Assembly (NCBI RefSeq): GCF_014898815.1 | Contig: NW_026515454.1 | Coordinates: forward strand, 558,001-622,000 | DNA from: Panonychus citri | Lineage: Eukaryota; Arthropoda; Arachnida; Trombidiformes; Tetranychidae | Direction: 5' to 3' | DNA: 64,000 nucleotides | Shown here: positions 51,813 to 63,105 of the stretch, piece after piece | Layout of the letters: the number at the start of each line of letters is the position of its first letter | Position numbering within the stretch: position 1 is the stretch's first letter | The notes under the pieces: model-generated | Databases searched by the model: none | What the model was told of the DNA's origin: nothing | Seen by the model: the letters and a program-made list of their open reading frames with translations, nothing else | Made by a program: the position numbers and the translations under genes

Positions 51813-51822
51813 CTGATTGAAG

Positions 51823-52689
51823 ATGTTAGTTGTTACTTCAAAAGCTGAACTTAATTCCGCTCTCAAGGATCGTCGAAGTGGTAAATATATCGGTCTAGTG
51901 CCGACAATGGGCGCTCTTCATGCTGGTCATCTTAAATTGGTTCGGGAGGCTCGTGATGAATGTGACACTGTCGTTGTGACCATTTTTGTTAACCCGACAC
52001 AATTTGCTCCACATGAAGATTTTGACAAATATCCTCGAACTTTCAATCGAGATCGAGAACAACTGGACTCTATTGGTGTTGACATTTTGTTCGCTCCAAG
52101 TGTCGATGTGATTTACGCAAACGGTAAAGATCAATGTACCAAAGTGATTCTACCCGATGAATATACGAAAATACTTTGCGGTAAATCGAGGCCTCACTTT
52201 TTCGACGGAGTGGCCCAAGTTTGTAATATACTCTTTAATCTGGTTAGACCTAATTTCGCATTTTTCGGGGAAAAAGACCGACAGCAGGTCACAATTATTC
52301 GTAAAATGGTGAAAGATCTTCACATGAACATCGAAATCATCGGTGTACCAACAGTTCGGGACTCGAATGGCTTGGCACTTTCATCTAGGAATCAATATCT
52401 TTCCAGTGAACGATTAACATTAGCATCTAATCTGTTCAAGATGATGGAGAGAATCGCAATGGAAATTAAATCAGGAGATCATAATTATGCCAAATTGTGT
52501 TCACAGGCAACCCAACAATTAACAGCCGATGGTTTTCAAGTTGATTACTTTGAAATTCGCAACCTTCAAGATTTATCGACCAATCTGTCAAACGATATTT
52601 GTATTTTCGCTGCCGCTTGGCTCGATGGGACTCGATTAATTGACAACTACTCACTTCCGAGTTTCAATGGACATGATAGTTGTGATTGA
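51823..52689 (+). CDS. panC: Pantothenate synthetase, bacterial type (horizontally acquired)
   Basis: Condenses D-pantoate and beta-alanine with ATP to make pantothenate (vitamin B5), the last step of that pathway. Animals normally lack it. The intact, intronless 288-aa product has the full bacterial layout: VPTMGALHAGH with the HxGH nucleotide-binding motif (residues 26-36), FVNPTQF (55-61), YPRTF, a RPHFFDGVAQV pantoate-binding loop (123-133), FGEKDRQQ (148-155) and LALSSRNQYL (184-193). The ATG at 51823 sits just before the first beta strand; an upstream in-frame TTG is not needed. It sits among intron-bearing animal genes and shares their AT-rich base use, so bacterial contamination is unlikely. 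The partner panB is not in this window. The stop codon is 31 bp from the NF1 duplicate. Confidence 0.95.
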   Translation: MLVVTSKAELNSALKDRRSGKYIGLVPTMGALHAGHLKLVREARDECDTVVVTIFVNPTQFAPHEDFDKYPRTFNRDREQLDSIGVDILFAPSVDVIYANGKDQCTKVILPDEYTKILCGKSRPHFFDGVAQVCNILFNLVRPNFAFFGEKDRQQVTIIRKMVKDLHMNIEIIGVPTVRDSNGLALSSRNQYLSSERLTLASNLFKMMERIAMEIKSGDHNYAKLCSQATQQLTADGFQVDYFEIRNLQDLSTNLSNDICIFAAAWLDGTRLIDNYSLPSFNGHDSCD

Positions 52690-52720
52690 TGACAATCTTC
52701 AATGCAAATCATTGCAATCA

Positions 52721-53855
52721 AATACCGCTTCATCATCTGCGGCCAATTCTCCTCGAGATTCCAAGTCGTGGAAAAGCTTGGACATTGATGCCATCAGTGC
52801 GAAACCTCAAATGCGAACGCAACGTTCCAGCTCCGTTCCAACTCCTAGGTCACAGAAAAGCCTTGACTCTTGTAGAGATAGATTTGGTTCTGAACTAATC
52901 AGACCAGATAAATCGACCGGTGGAACCTGTACCAGTGATGGTAATGGAAGTAATAACAATGGAGATGGTAACAATTCAGATGATGAAACTGCTTTTTGTG
53001 AAAATGGTGAAAACCATCAACCGGTTGAACAAGAGATTCGGAAAACTCAAGAAACTCGAGAATCAAGAGTATCAGTTTCCAATGAAGATAATGTTCTAAT
53101 TGATCCTGAAGTCTTAACCGACTTTTCAACTCAAGCTTTAGTCCTCACAGTCCTGGTAAGATGATTTCAATTTTCTCCAAACTAATCAAATCAATTAATC
53201 AAATTGTTTCCTTCCATTTACAGGCTACACTTGTCAGGAATACAACCGATGAAAATGAGATGAAAGTTCTATATGAATATTTAGCTGAAGCATCAATTGT
53301 TTTTCCTTAGTGCTGTACAAACAATCATTGAAAATATGATCGCTAATGAAGATACTGGACAACAGCAACTTCATTATCTTCAAAGTAAGAATTTAAATCA
53401 TTAATTGATTTCTAATTGTTAACTATTTTGTCTTTTCAATAATATTAAACTTTTTCTTTTTACTTATTCTTATCTAAAAAACTTTAGCTTGCGGGTTTGC
53501 TGGTCTTTGGCGATTTGCTGGTCCATTTGCTAAATGTCAATCTAACTTGGATAATGCTGAACTTTTTGTCAATTGCCTTGAGGCTATGGTAGAAACTCAT
53601 TTACCTGTTGATGAGGGAGATACTGGTGACATGATGAGCTATTCTAGTGGCTTATGTGTATCTACTGCATCTAATTTATCAACTTCCCTTTCAAGTTTAG
53701 CAGTTAGTTCACCAACAGATAAAGATGCCAAAACAGCGGATTATCATCATATTAATTCTAGTTCATCTGGAAAATTGAACGATTATCGTTCAAGGCATGC
53801 AGCACAATTAAGGAAACAAAGAAGTCTCAAAGTTAAAGATAGCGGAAATGGTTAA
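52721..53855 (+). pseudogene. NF1 3' end fragment (exons 10-13 copy), broken
   Basis: Copies the last part of NF1 exon 10 (to 53155), exon 11 (from 53224), a fused remnant of exon 12 and the whole of exon 13 (53488-53855). Relative to NF1 it lacks three codons (Gln-Asn-Ser) early on. A 162-bp deletion that removed the end of exon 11, intron 11 and the start of exon 12 creates an in-frame TAG at 53308-53310. Donor and acceptor around intron 10 survive; the donor changed from GTAAAA to GTAAGA, nearer to consensus. It has no NF1 start or GAP domain. Its frame differs from that of panC, so no fusion protein is encoded. Confidence 0.93.
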
Positions 53856-55349
53856 GGAGAAAATAACAATAACAACAAAGATAATTAACCAGCCTGATTG
53901 TGTGTAAATTTATTGTAAATAAACGTAACGAAAATCAACCAAAACAAAGCCAAGCCAAAAGAAAGATTATCCGAAAAGAGACAAAAACGGAAAACAATTA
54001 TTATTAATTGTTTTTGGAGATGCAAAGAGTTTCTCATCCGAATTGAAGTCAACTATAAATCCAATAATCATTAGACTCTGATAGAAATGAAACAATCCAA
54101 TTAAGATTTAATTTAATCTTTGCCATCATCATTTGTATCACTTGATGTTTCTCAACCTATGGACCCTCAACCTATCATATTCAATTATTTGGATTCAACA
54201 AAAAAGCTTACTAAAGATATTGGTTATCCAAGGAAAAACTAATCTCATCATAAGTGGAACTGCCATCAAATGTTTTTTTTCAATTAACTTATGATTCGGA
54301 CAAACACCCAAAACCTTTTGATTACATACTCACCAATAAGTAACAATTTACTCACTGAGCGCAAAGAAAGGAAACAATTAAAGCCAAAGAATCGTGAAAA
54401 AAAAGTGACCTCAAGGACGAAGACAATTTGATAATTGATTGACCAATATTTATATATCGATGGAGAGGAAAAGTTTGTTTTGTTTTTCTCGAGAAAGAAG
54501 ATAATTTTGTTTTTGTTTAGTTCCAAAAACAATTCTAATTGTGTTCTATTCTAATTTAGAAATGACAATATTTTATTCAACTTGACAATTAACTACCAAT
54601 CAAGATAGAGAGTTATTATTATCAATGTTCACAAATCAAATTTTGCTACAATTGAAAACACACACACACACACAAGATAAACAATCAAATACACACAAAC
54701 ACATACAAAAACATTAAGTGTTACAATCATTGAATTAAAATTAATTGTTCAAAATTTTAAATTGTCTGAGAAAAATGTGAAAAAATCTCATTACCCAAAC
54801 AAGATGAAGAAAAGTTTTCCTTTTACAATTGTTGTAAATTTAAATAATTTCCTTTTGTGTTCAAATTTGTAACTAATTGTCTCTCATTCTAATTGTTAAA
54901 TTAAAAATTAATTATTTTTCTCAAATTCAATCAACTAATTAACACTACCGATTGTCCAGCCATCTACCGGTAAGAATGGGAACTAATTTTTGTATCCATT
55001 GGAATTGAAATTTGTAAACAAAAATGAAACGATCAAAATTTTTTGGTCAACTTGAGTAACTATTGTTTTTATTTGTTTACAATTAAATAAATTAATTAAT
55101 TAGAATAATTTTAACTTTTAATTTTCATCTTTAACATTATCTCCATTGAGTTTGTGATCAAGTGATGGTAGAATTGTTATCAATAACTGTTGATTATCTG
55201 CTTTTAACTTTCCATTTTCAAGTGTCTTCTTAAAATCTATGTAAGTGAATTGTCATTTTTTTGTTATATTGGAAAACATTAAATTGATAAAATTTATTTT
55301 TCTTGTTTAATCTGTTGATTGTTGTTTCAGATTTTGGTTATTAGACAAA
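53856..55349. other. Duplicated NF1 3' UTR and spacer
   Basis: Copy of the source spacer with two deletions and several small indels, including a changed CA tract near 54657. The NF1 polyadenylation signal is retained near 53918. The SLC27A 5' UTR donor and acceptor are both retained. Confidence 0.8.
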
Positions 55350-55480
55350 ATGGTTGTTCAACAAACTGGTAAATCACTTGGATTTATTGCTAAATAGGTT
55401 AATTATGGTAAAATTAACCGTTTTATCGTGATCGTAATTCGTTGATTTGATTAAACCGCCAATCGATCAGCTGAAAACTT
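55350..55480 (+). pseudogene. SLC27A first-exon remnant
   Basis: Begins with the SLC27A start codon and the next 14 codons (MVVQQTGKSLGFIAK), then a TAG at 55395-55397 where the source has TTG. About 18 bp later the match stops and, after roughly nine filler bases, resumes with 56 bp from beyond the source SLC27A stop (45674-45729). Everything from the rest of exon 1 through exon 5 is gone. Confidence 0.94.
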
Positions 55481-55793
55481 GGATAATAAAGTGAACCGGT
55501 AAAAGTGAATTTGTTTTTAATCATTTCATTTCTCTAATTATTTGTGATTATTTTTTCTCTCTCTCTCTCTCTCATTTGATTTAATTAATCACTAATCAAC
55601 CTAAACATGAACACACCTCTTCTGTGATTAATTAACCATCGTACCAAATGAATTATTGAATTTCTTTCTGTTTGTAAATATTTATTGTTGTGTTTGTTGT
55701 TATTTTATGAATCGTTTTATTTGCAACTATAATTGTTGTTGTCTTTTGATTTTTAAACTTTATTATATTAATTTGTAAGTGATTCTATTAACC
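55481..55793. promoter_or_regulatory. AP5M1 upstream region
   Basis: About 310 bp of non-duplicated AT-rich sequence with a CT tract near 55560, between the right edge of the duplication and the AP5M1 start. It presumably holds the promoter and leader. No specific element is recognised. Confidence 0.4.
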
Positions 55794-58043
55794 ATGTCGT
55801 TAATTGCTGTTTGGTTGGTATCAATTGAGAATAGATCAATACTATTTAGACGTTATTTCCCCAATAATGGAACCAAATCAAGCGATGGTAAAATGATCGC
55901 CATGTTAACCATGAAAGAGGAAGGTCAATTTGTCTCTGGTTTAATGGGCTCTCTTGGAATTGAAAATCTACCAACAAGTTCATCGCTTAATCAGTCAACT
56001 AATTTCGATGGTCAAGAGTCTTCATTTAACTTTGATTGTACCCAAATTAATCAATTACCCGCTTTGGGCTTCCATTTAAAAGGTTTCCGTCTTTGGCCTA
56101 TCATCGTTCTGGAACACAAAGGAATCCTTTTCTGTGGATTACCGATTCTCACTAATTCCTCGACTAATTTAATTGATCACATTGGTGTTTCAGTGACAGT
56201 TTCAACCTTACAAACACTAATTAACTATTTTTCCAAAGACAATGTAAGTAACTACAATCAATCAAATGTAATTGTAAACAAAATCAACAACCAAATCTCA
56301 ATGAACAATTGATTACTTTGTTGTTGTTTGGTTACACTTGATTACCCTGATTGTATTTATAATCGATTAACTTGATTAGTGATTATTGATGTCACACTAA
56401 ACTCTACATCAACAATTAGATAAACAATTATCCTAATGATGTTAGTATAATAATCATATCGTTGAATCGTTCATCATTTCCGCCATGTTTACCATCATTT
56501 GGAATCATCTTAATGGAAAGAGAATAGAAGAAAAAAAAATTCTTTTTTCTTTTTTTACCTTTTCAACCTTATAGAAATATAATTGAATGTAATCATTAAC
56601 TTGAGAATTCATTCATTATGTTGATCATTATTTACTATTGATCACGGAAATCTGATTAAATCACGTTCGTAAACAATATGAATTCACTGAGAGCGATTCC
56701 TTAAATTCAAATTTAAATTTCTTTCTCCTTTCTAATTGTTTGAATTTAACTAATTTTCCGTCTCAACGAATATTGTCAATTGTCACTTTAATTAGTCTCT
56801 TCTCTTATAGTCTAATTTCTTGATTAATTCTGTACTTTTTTTCTGCTCCATTTTCACGGATCCATAAGTTTAAAATTCTGTCAATCAAATTATCTTTTCT
56901 CTATCATGTTCTCTATTCGTATCATTTGTTATAATTATCATTTTCTTTTCTCTTCTCTCTCTCTCTCTCTCCCAATAGAAATTATATCTTCTAGAGGAAT
57001 ATTTCACCAAGAATTTACCCTTCGGATGTCAGGTCACTAATCCATATGAGATCGAAGATGAATCGATGATGATAATTAAACCAAGTAAATCAAATGAGAA
57101 TAAGCTTTCATCATCAACAATATCACTTTCATCAACCATTTCCACTTCCTCGATTGTCTCATCATCATCAACAACATCATCCAAATCAGAGCTTGTATTA
57201 ACATTAAGAATCGCTGAATTTATCTCATCAATTTCCCCTGGAACTGAGATGATCCATGGAACCGTTTATCTAACAAATAATATTATCCTAACAGGGAATC
57301 CAGTGTTAACTTATAAGGTTGATAATCTGTATGATCTTAACGTTATCCTTTCACCTCATTGTTGGCTTAACAATGGATCAGGTAGTTTCTCATCAATGAA
57401 TTCACCAACTTCATCATCCTCTTCATCTCCGGCATCAATGGCTTCTTCCGGTTTCTCATGTGTCTGCACCAAACTCAATTCCAAGGCTTTACGATATTTT
57501 CACTACAAATGTAATCCAATTCTAATTAGGGAACCATTTATCTCATACACTTACCTGGTCACTCGTAAAACTGATTCACAGTATCGTTTAGATTTAACAT
57601 TGACCATTAAGGATGGACATTCAATGAGATTTCATTCATTTCGTATAAATTTCACCAATTTACCTCAAAAGTTAATCTCTTGCCTTGCCAATTGTCTTCC
57701 AAGTCAAGGGCAGTTACACACTGACCAGCAAAATGGCTTCTATTGGATAGTTGGTACAAAAATACCAAAATCTGGTAAAATCCGATTAACAGCTGATATC
57801 AATTGTCCATCAATCTCATCACCGTCATCAACTTCATCATCAACAATATTGTCCACTCTTTTAACTGACCAATTGTTGGATGCATCGGCAAACTTTAGAG
57901 TGGACAATTATGTCCACGGTTTCCCAAAGCCACGGACTGATTCATTTACCGTTAGTGACAATCTTTATTCAATCAATTTTAAATTAACGCCACAATTAAC
58001 CCTGACAACATTTGATTATCGACTTAAACCAACTTTCTCATGA
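55794..58043 (+). CDS. AP5M1: AP-5 complex subunit mu-1
   Basis: Medium subunit of the AP-5 adaptor, which works with spatacsin and spastizin at late endosomes and lysosomes. Two exons (55794-56243 and 56979-58043, phase 0) give 504 aa (human 490). The start MSLIAVWLVSIE resembles the human N-terminus. Further matches are HLKGFRLWPIIVLEHKGILF by parts, PFGCQV, YWIVGTKIPKSGKIRLTADI (C-terminal mu-homology domain) and VDNYVHGFPKPRTDSFTV near the end. Ser-rich insertions at about residues 185-215 and 270-290 look like linkers. The 735-bp intron ends in a long CT tract before its acceptor. The gene begins about 310 bp after the NF1/SLC27A duplicate and is itself intact. Confidence 0.9.
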
Positions 58044-61000
58044 GCAAATCAACAACAATTTGACAGCAATTTAAAACCCAGTCAACAACAGCAAGAAACC
58101 AAAATTTGATTTAAAACTTGATTTACAATCATGATCATCATCCAACAATCAACACACATGATGATAACTTTTCTCACCATTATCATCATAATCATCACAA
58201 TAATAATAATAATGATAATGATCATCATCATCATAATCATCATTATCATCTTGAAATGTAATCATAATAATAATGATTGTTATCATTTATATTACCTTGA
58301 AGGTGTAATTGTAATTTCTCATTTACTGATTGTTTTAAGAGGAGAGGGAGAAAGTGTAACCAACTCTTTCCGCTCTATTACTTGATTTAATTGTTACGTG
58401 AAAAATTGTTTTTGATTTATTATGACAACAATTATTTTAATTGAAAACAACAACAACAACAACAATCAAAGAAACAAACAAACATCAGATGGTGATGAAG
58501 ATTAAGATGGTGACAAAATTGAAATGATTTTGACATAATATGAGACAACCACAATTACGATCGTAATTTATATTTAACAATTTGTTTAACTAATCCTTTC
58601 ATAACCAAATTAAACGGTGTCCACACATCAGGCCCACCCTTTCATGAAGATTCTGATGGTGATAATGAGATAATCCAGATAAAAGATGAAGGAGTTAATC
58701 CCAAATGGGAGGATTAAAGACAGAAAATGAAATGAATTTTTTTTCTTTCCAATTTAATTCAGTTATACTTTTAATTTTTCTCTTCACTTTTCAACAACAA
58801 TCAAAATTAATTGTAATTCTAATAATCAAACATGTTCAATTGTCATCCAATAACGGTTAATTGCTTGTTAATTGTATTTCTCTATCAACATCTAATCACA
58901 TTGGATTGTTATTAATAATATTTTTTCACTCTTTGATTACAAACAAAAAGTTAATTAAACAATCAAATGCAATACTTTTAATTGTTATCATGATTTTAAC
59001 TCATCAATCAAACGGAAAGGAATTAATTTATCAACTATCAAAATGGTGAGTAATTTAACTGATCAATTAATTACTGATGATATTTGAATCAAAGTGTAAC
59101 AATTAAGTAAATTGTGTCTTCTTCTTGAATATTGGATAATCATTACAATCATTGAATCTGATGACAACTTACAAGCAATCAATTTGTTAATTGTTTCCTT
59201 TTTTGTTTTCTTTCACTAAAACTGTAAACAATTAGTTGATTGTGATGATCGTTGATTGTTGTAAACAGTTAACTCACTGATTTATCATTTAACCTTTTTC
59301 CTTGTGATACTTTGAAATGTATTTTTGGTTTGCTTCATTTCTCAAGCAAAATGAAACCTTCAAAATGTTGATCATGATTAACAAATTCACTAAACATAAT
59401 TTTAACTATTGAAGGTTAATCATTTAACCTTCATCCTAATTGTAAACATATTAATGTAAATCAAGCGAAAGATGATTAAGTGATTAACTGTAAATCAGTG
59501 GAGAGACAAGAGGAAAACAAATAGATGAGCAAATTAACAATTTACAATAAGTAAACAATTGATACTCACTGGAAAGGGATCAATGATTAACTAATTATGA
59601 TTCAAATTGTGATATCAATTAATTGATTTACATCAAGTAAGTGTCACAAATTTACTGTTGATCATGTTAATTGTTAAATGGTTTCAGGGTTGTACCAATT
59701 TCTGTATCATTTATATGTTAATTATGGTGTTACTAGTGTTAGTAATTAAGACGAGATTGTTAATTGTTATGCTAATTTAGACTCGGAATTAACAGATTAT
59801 CAAGTTACTTTTGTTGGAAAACAATAATTAGGCTTATGGAAGATTAATAAATTCATATTATTTATTTGATTGATTTGTTGTTCCATCGGTTAATTAATCA
59901 CAATTAGTTAATCACCATCATCATGATCATCTTTTTATTACAATTTAAATGGTTTGATTGGTTAAATTGTTGACTCGGTAAATCCTGGACTTTGATTGTC
60001 TTTCCGTTGATTGTTGTTGGTGTTAAATTTCATCCATTAATAGTAATCAAAACCAATGTAATCATTTTCACCCAACAATTAACCATTAATATTAATTCAT
60101 CTTCCTTGTTAACTAACTCTCAACATGTTTAGTTAATTGTTGATTATTTTGTCTAAATTAATTTTCTGATTTCTTTAGTGTTTTTATCTTTCTTTCTGTG
60201 ATTACAATTTAATTTCCTTAAATGAGTCAACAGGGAATCAAATTATTGTCAACAATTAGCTAATTGATTCAATTTGGTTCATCAAGTTAGATTATAATCT
60301 TAAATGGTTTGGTCAACATTAATTAACTGTCAACAGCAAGAAGATGAATCAACAATCAATGAGAGAAACAATTCAATTATATTAACTGATTACAATCAAC
60401 TAATGGTGAGTGTTAATTTGTTTTCTCTCTCCTTACAAACCGAATTAATTAACTAACAATCAAGAACAACAACAAGAAGATGAAGTTAATTGAGATTATC
60501 AACTAACTAACAATTTACGAAACTAAATTGTAATTGGTAAGCACATCAAGGAAACAGGAAACACCATTAATATAGTCCCTTAATCACAATTAAATTTAAT
60601 CATCATCAACATCATTTGGTGTTCGTTGAGAAATTAAATTAAATTTGATTATCAAATCATCACATCGGTGAAAAAAAAAACTTTACCACCCAATCTTAAA
60701 GTTTCAATTGATTGAATGTTTATTACGTTAATTAAATTACTGTAAACAATTAAAATGATTGGAAATATTATCTGGTAATTTACTGATTCCTGGGAAAAAC
60801 TTTTGGGCAATTTGCCTGAGAAATCAGATTCCAGTTAATTCAGTTGTAACCAAGAATAACAATCATGATGATAAATCAACAAACCAACAAGATGAACCAG
60901 TAAATATAATCAATGAATTCAAACATCAATCACAGAATTGATTGATTACCAATTAAAAGTTAAATTAATCACTTGATTAGTGATAGAATTACAATCAAGG

Positions 61001-63105
61001 ATAAACCGGTGAAAGAATAAGTAAAAAATGAAACATTGACAAAGAAAATCAATTAATTAGCAAACAATCAATTGTTTTTCTATCAACAACAATATGGTAA
61101 CTTAATTGTCGTTATTTTTTACGCAATTAAACAGCAGAAAATCAAAGTCGTAGAGCTTTGAACAAATTAGAACTCGAAATTTAGGTGAATCGAATGTCGA
61201 ATGTCATATTATTGTTGATATTTGATATTCGAAATTCTTTTGGTCATTAATTAAGTTTACGAACTTTATTTTTCCATCATCGAGTTATAAGCTTCGAGAG
61301 TCGAATTTATTACGAGAGTGATTAATATCCTTCGAATGTTCAACCCTCGAATATGTCTCATTTCTACTAATAGACTAGGAACACTTGGCAAATATTATCA
61401 TTTGGTAGTTCGAAAGTTTTTCTTAATCAACTTTTCCAGAATCGAGTCATTTTATTCACTCATCGTTTGAACATAATCAGCAAAGATCATTATCGACATT
61501 CCAAGTGATTAACTATCGATTATTCTTGTTAATATTCAACTTTTATCATGAGAAATTTGTCACTTATCATGTTCCTTATATGCAAATGTTCAATTGCGAA
61601 TTCAAAGTCTTCAATCTCTTACCGATAAATAGGTAATCTCATTTGCAAACAAAATCTAAGATCTTGAATGTGGTTCAACTAAAGAATTGTAAATGTTATT
61701 ATTATGCAAACGAATTTCTTTATCCAATTGATTCTCAATCAATATCAGGCTTCGTTAAGCAAAGGATAAATCGAGATTATTACAATTCGATAACTGTTAC
61801 GATACAAAATTAATAAAATATTTTCGCATTTCATCACCAATTCCAAAAAAAACATTTAAAAATTTTCTCAGTTCGATGGATAAAACTACCGAAAATATCG
61901 CCAAAGTGTCGATAACTCATCGTTATCTCAATCGTCCTTTTCGTCCTTCAATTTGATTGACTTTCCACCACAATCAAGAAAAGCCAACTATCGGTCGTGT
62001 ATCTCTATGATTTAGTAATTAAAGCTTTAACAACAATTAGATTCCAATATTGATTATTGACATTTCTTCAAGTACTCAAAGATAATGTCAAGTTTGATTA
62101 ATCAATAACTCAGTCATACTCACATTTCCGTTTCAATCAAGACTCAGAATCTTGATTATGTTTTGAAAGAAACAAAATTACGAACATTTAAAAAAAAGAG
62201 CAACTGATCAATTGGAATTGTTATTGATAATTTACGATTAACTTTCTAATACAAAACTCAATATTCTCTCAAAGTTAATCATGATAAATCACCGGAAAGT
62301 TTTCAATCTCGATTCCAAAAGTTGAACAAAATTCAAAGAAAAACGAAAACAAAAAACATCACAGTTGAACCTTAGCTCTTTCCCTTTGGATTCTAATCGC
62401 AATTTAAATTGATTAACCTGATTCTTGCTATTAATTGTATTCTATATATTGAAAGTGTTTAATTTGAATTTATTTAAATGAAAGAATCAATTAAATGTAG
62501 AAGATGCACTCAGGTCCTTTCACAATTTTACCTGATTTCGATTCGTATCTTGGATAGTCGTTTGTAGATTATGTCACTAAGGCTAAATCAGACTCACAAC
62601 ACTAATCACACTAAATTACTAGAGTAATTAACAAGACAGAATTTCAGGAACAAGAAAACTGAGACACTTTTATATTTGAACAAGTTGAAGATGAAACTAA
62701 CTCTAATTGTTACATTTTTGGGGTTCACTATTTATGTGAATTAGAACGGAAGGAAACATCTTAAAGAATGTAATTGTTGTTGGAACAACACATTACTGGT
62801 TACATTTAAAACAAAATTAATTCACTTGGGACATAATTAAGAAAATATGTGGCTAATTTAAGCCAAACTAATCTAAAAAATTACATTTTAGAAAAGAACA
62901 AAAAATGAAAATAGAAAATGAAGAAAGAGAACAAAGAAAAGAAAGAGGGAAAATCTTTGGGGACTTTGTTTAAATTGCAATCCTATTGGTTCCAACTTAA
63001 ATTCTCTTGACAATTTTGATTAATTGAAGTTAATCATGAGAGAGTCAAATTTTACCCTTCACACCCCTCGCACTTGATTAAGACACTCTCTTTTGATTAC
63101 GGAGA
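58044..63105. other. 5 kb without a confident gene
   Basis: The left part has ATC/ATA tracts (58180-58260) and CAACAA runs. At 58980-59043 a hydrophobic, signal-peptide-like frame ends at a good donor (ATG-GTGAGT). At 60340-60407 a short open segment lies between AACAG and ATG-GTGAGT. At 60832-60941 an open segment ends in TGA. These could be exons of a small secreted protein, but the phases do not all agree and I recognise no family. From about 61.15 to 62.0 kb the sequence is notably rich in TCGA/TTCGAA words. The right end should hold the 3' UTR of the minus-strand gene. Confidence 0.4.

Larger units (their letters stand above)
50396..51822. other. Spacer between NACHT/WD gene and panC
   Basis: AT-rich. 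Two ATG-started frames (50692-50901 and 51340-51567, the second with a hydrophobic end) have no recognised similarity, and I do not call them. A TC microsatellite lies in the right part. A pyrimidine-rich tract ending CACAG just before panC looks like a splice acceptor. Confidence 0.5.
52721..55480 (+). repeat. Segmental duplication, rearranged second copy
   Basis: Five collinear blocks match the source: 52721-53306, 53307-54164, 54173-54546, 54552-55415 and 55425-55480. Missing relative to the source are 39570-39731 (162 bp, at a TCC microhomology), 40582-41216 (635 bp), 41591-41727 (137 bp) and 42598-45673 (3,076 bp). Short filler bases sit at some joins. In the aligned coding pieces I see one or two substitutions per several hundred bases, and none across the final 368-bp exon, so the duplication looks recent. 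Confidence 0.95.

Noticed and set aside
52640..53155. panC-NF1 fusion protein
   Set aside because: The NF1 copy's frame is open back into the end of panC, but it is a different frame from panC, and panC has its own stop at 52687-52689.
53547..53855. Second functional gene from the NF1 C-terminal copy
   Set aside because: It is identical to the NF1 last exon, but the preceding exon copy has an in-frame stop from a deletion and there is no independent start or promoter evidence.
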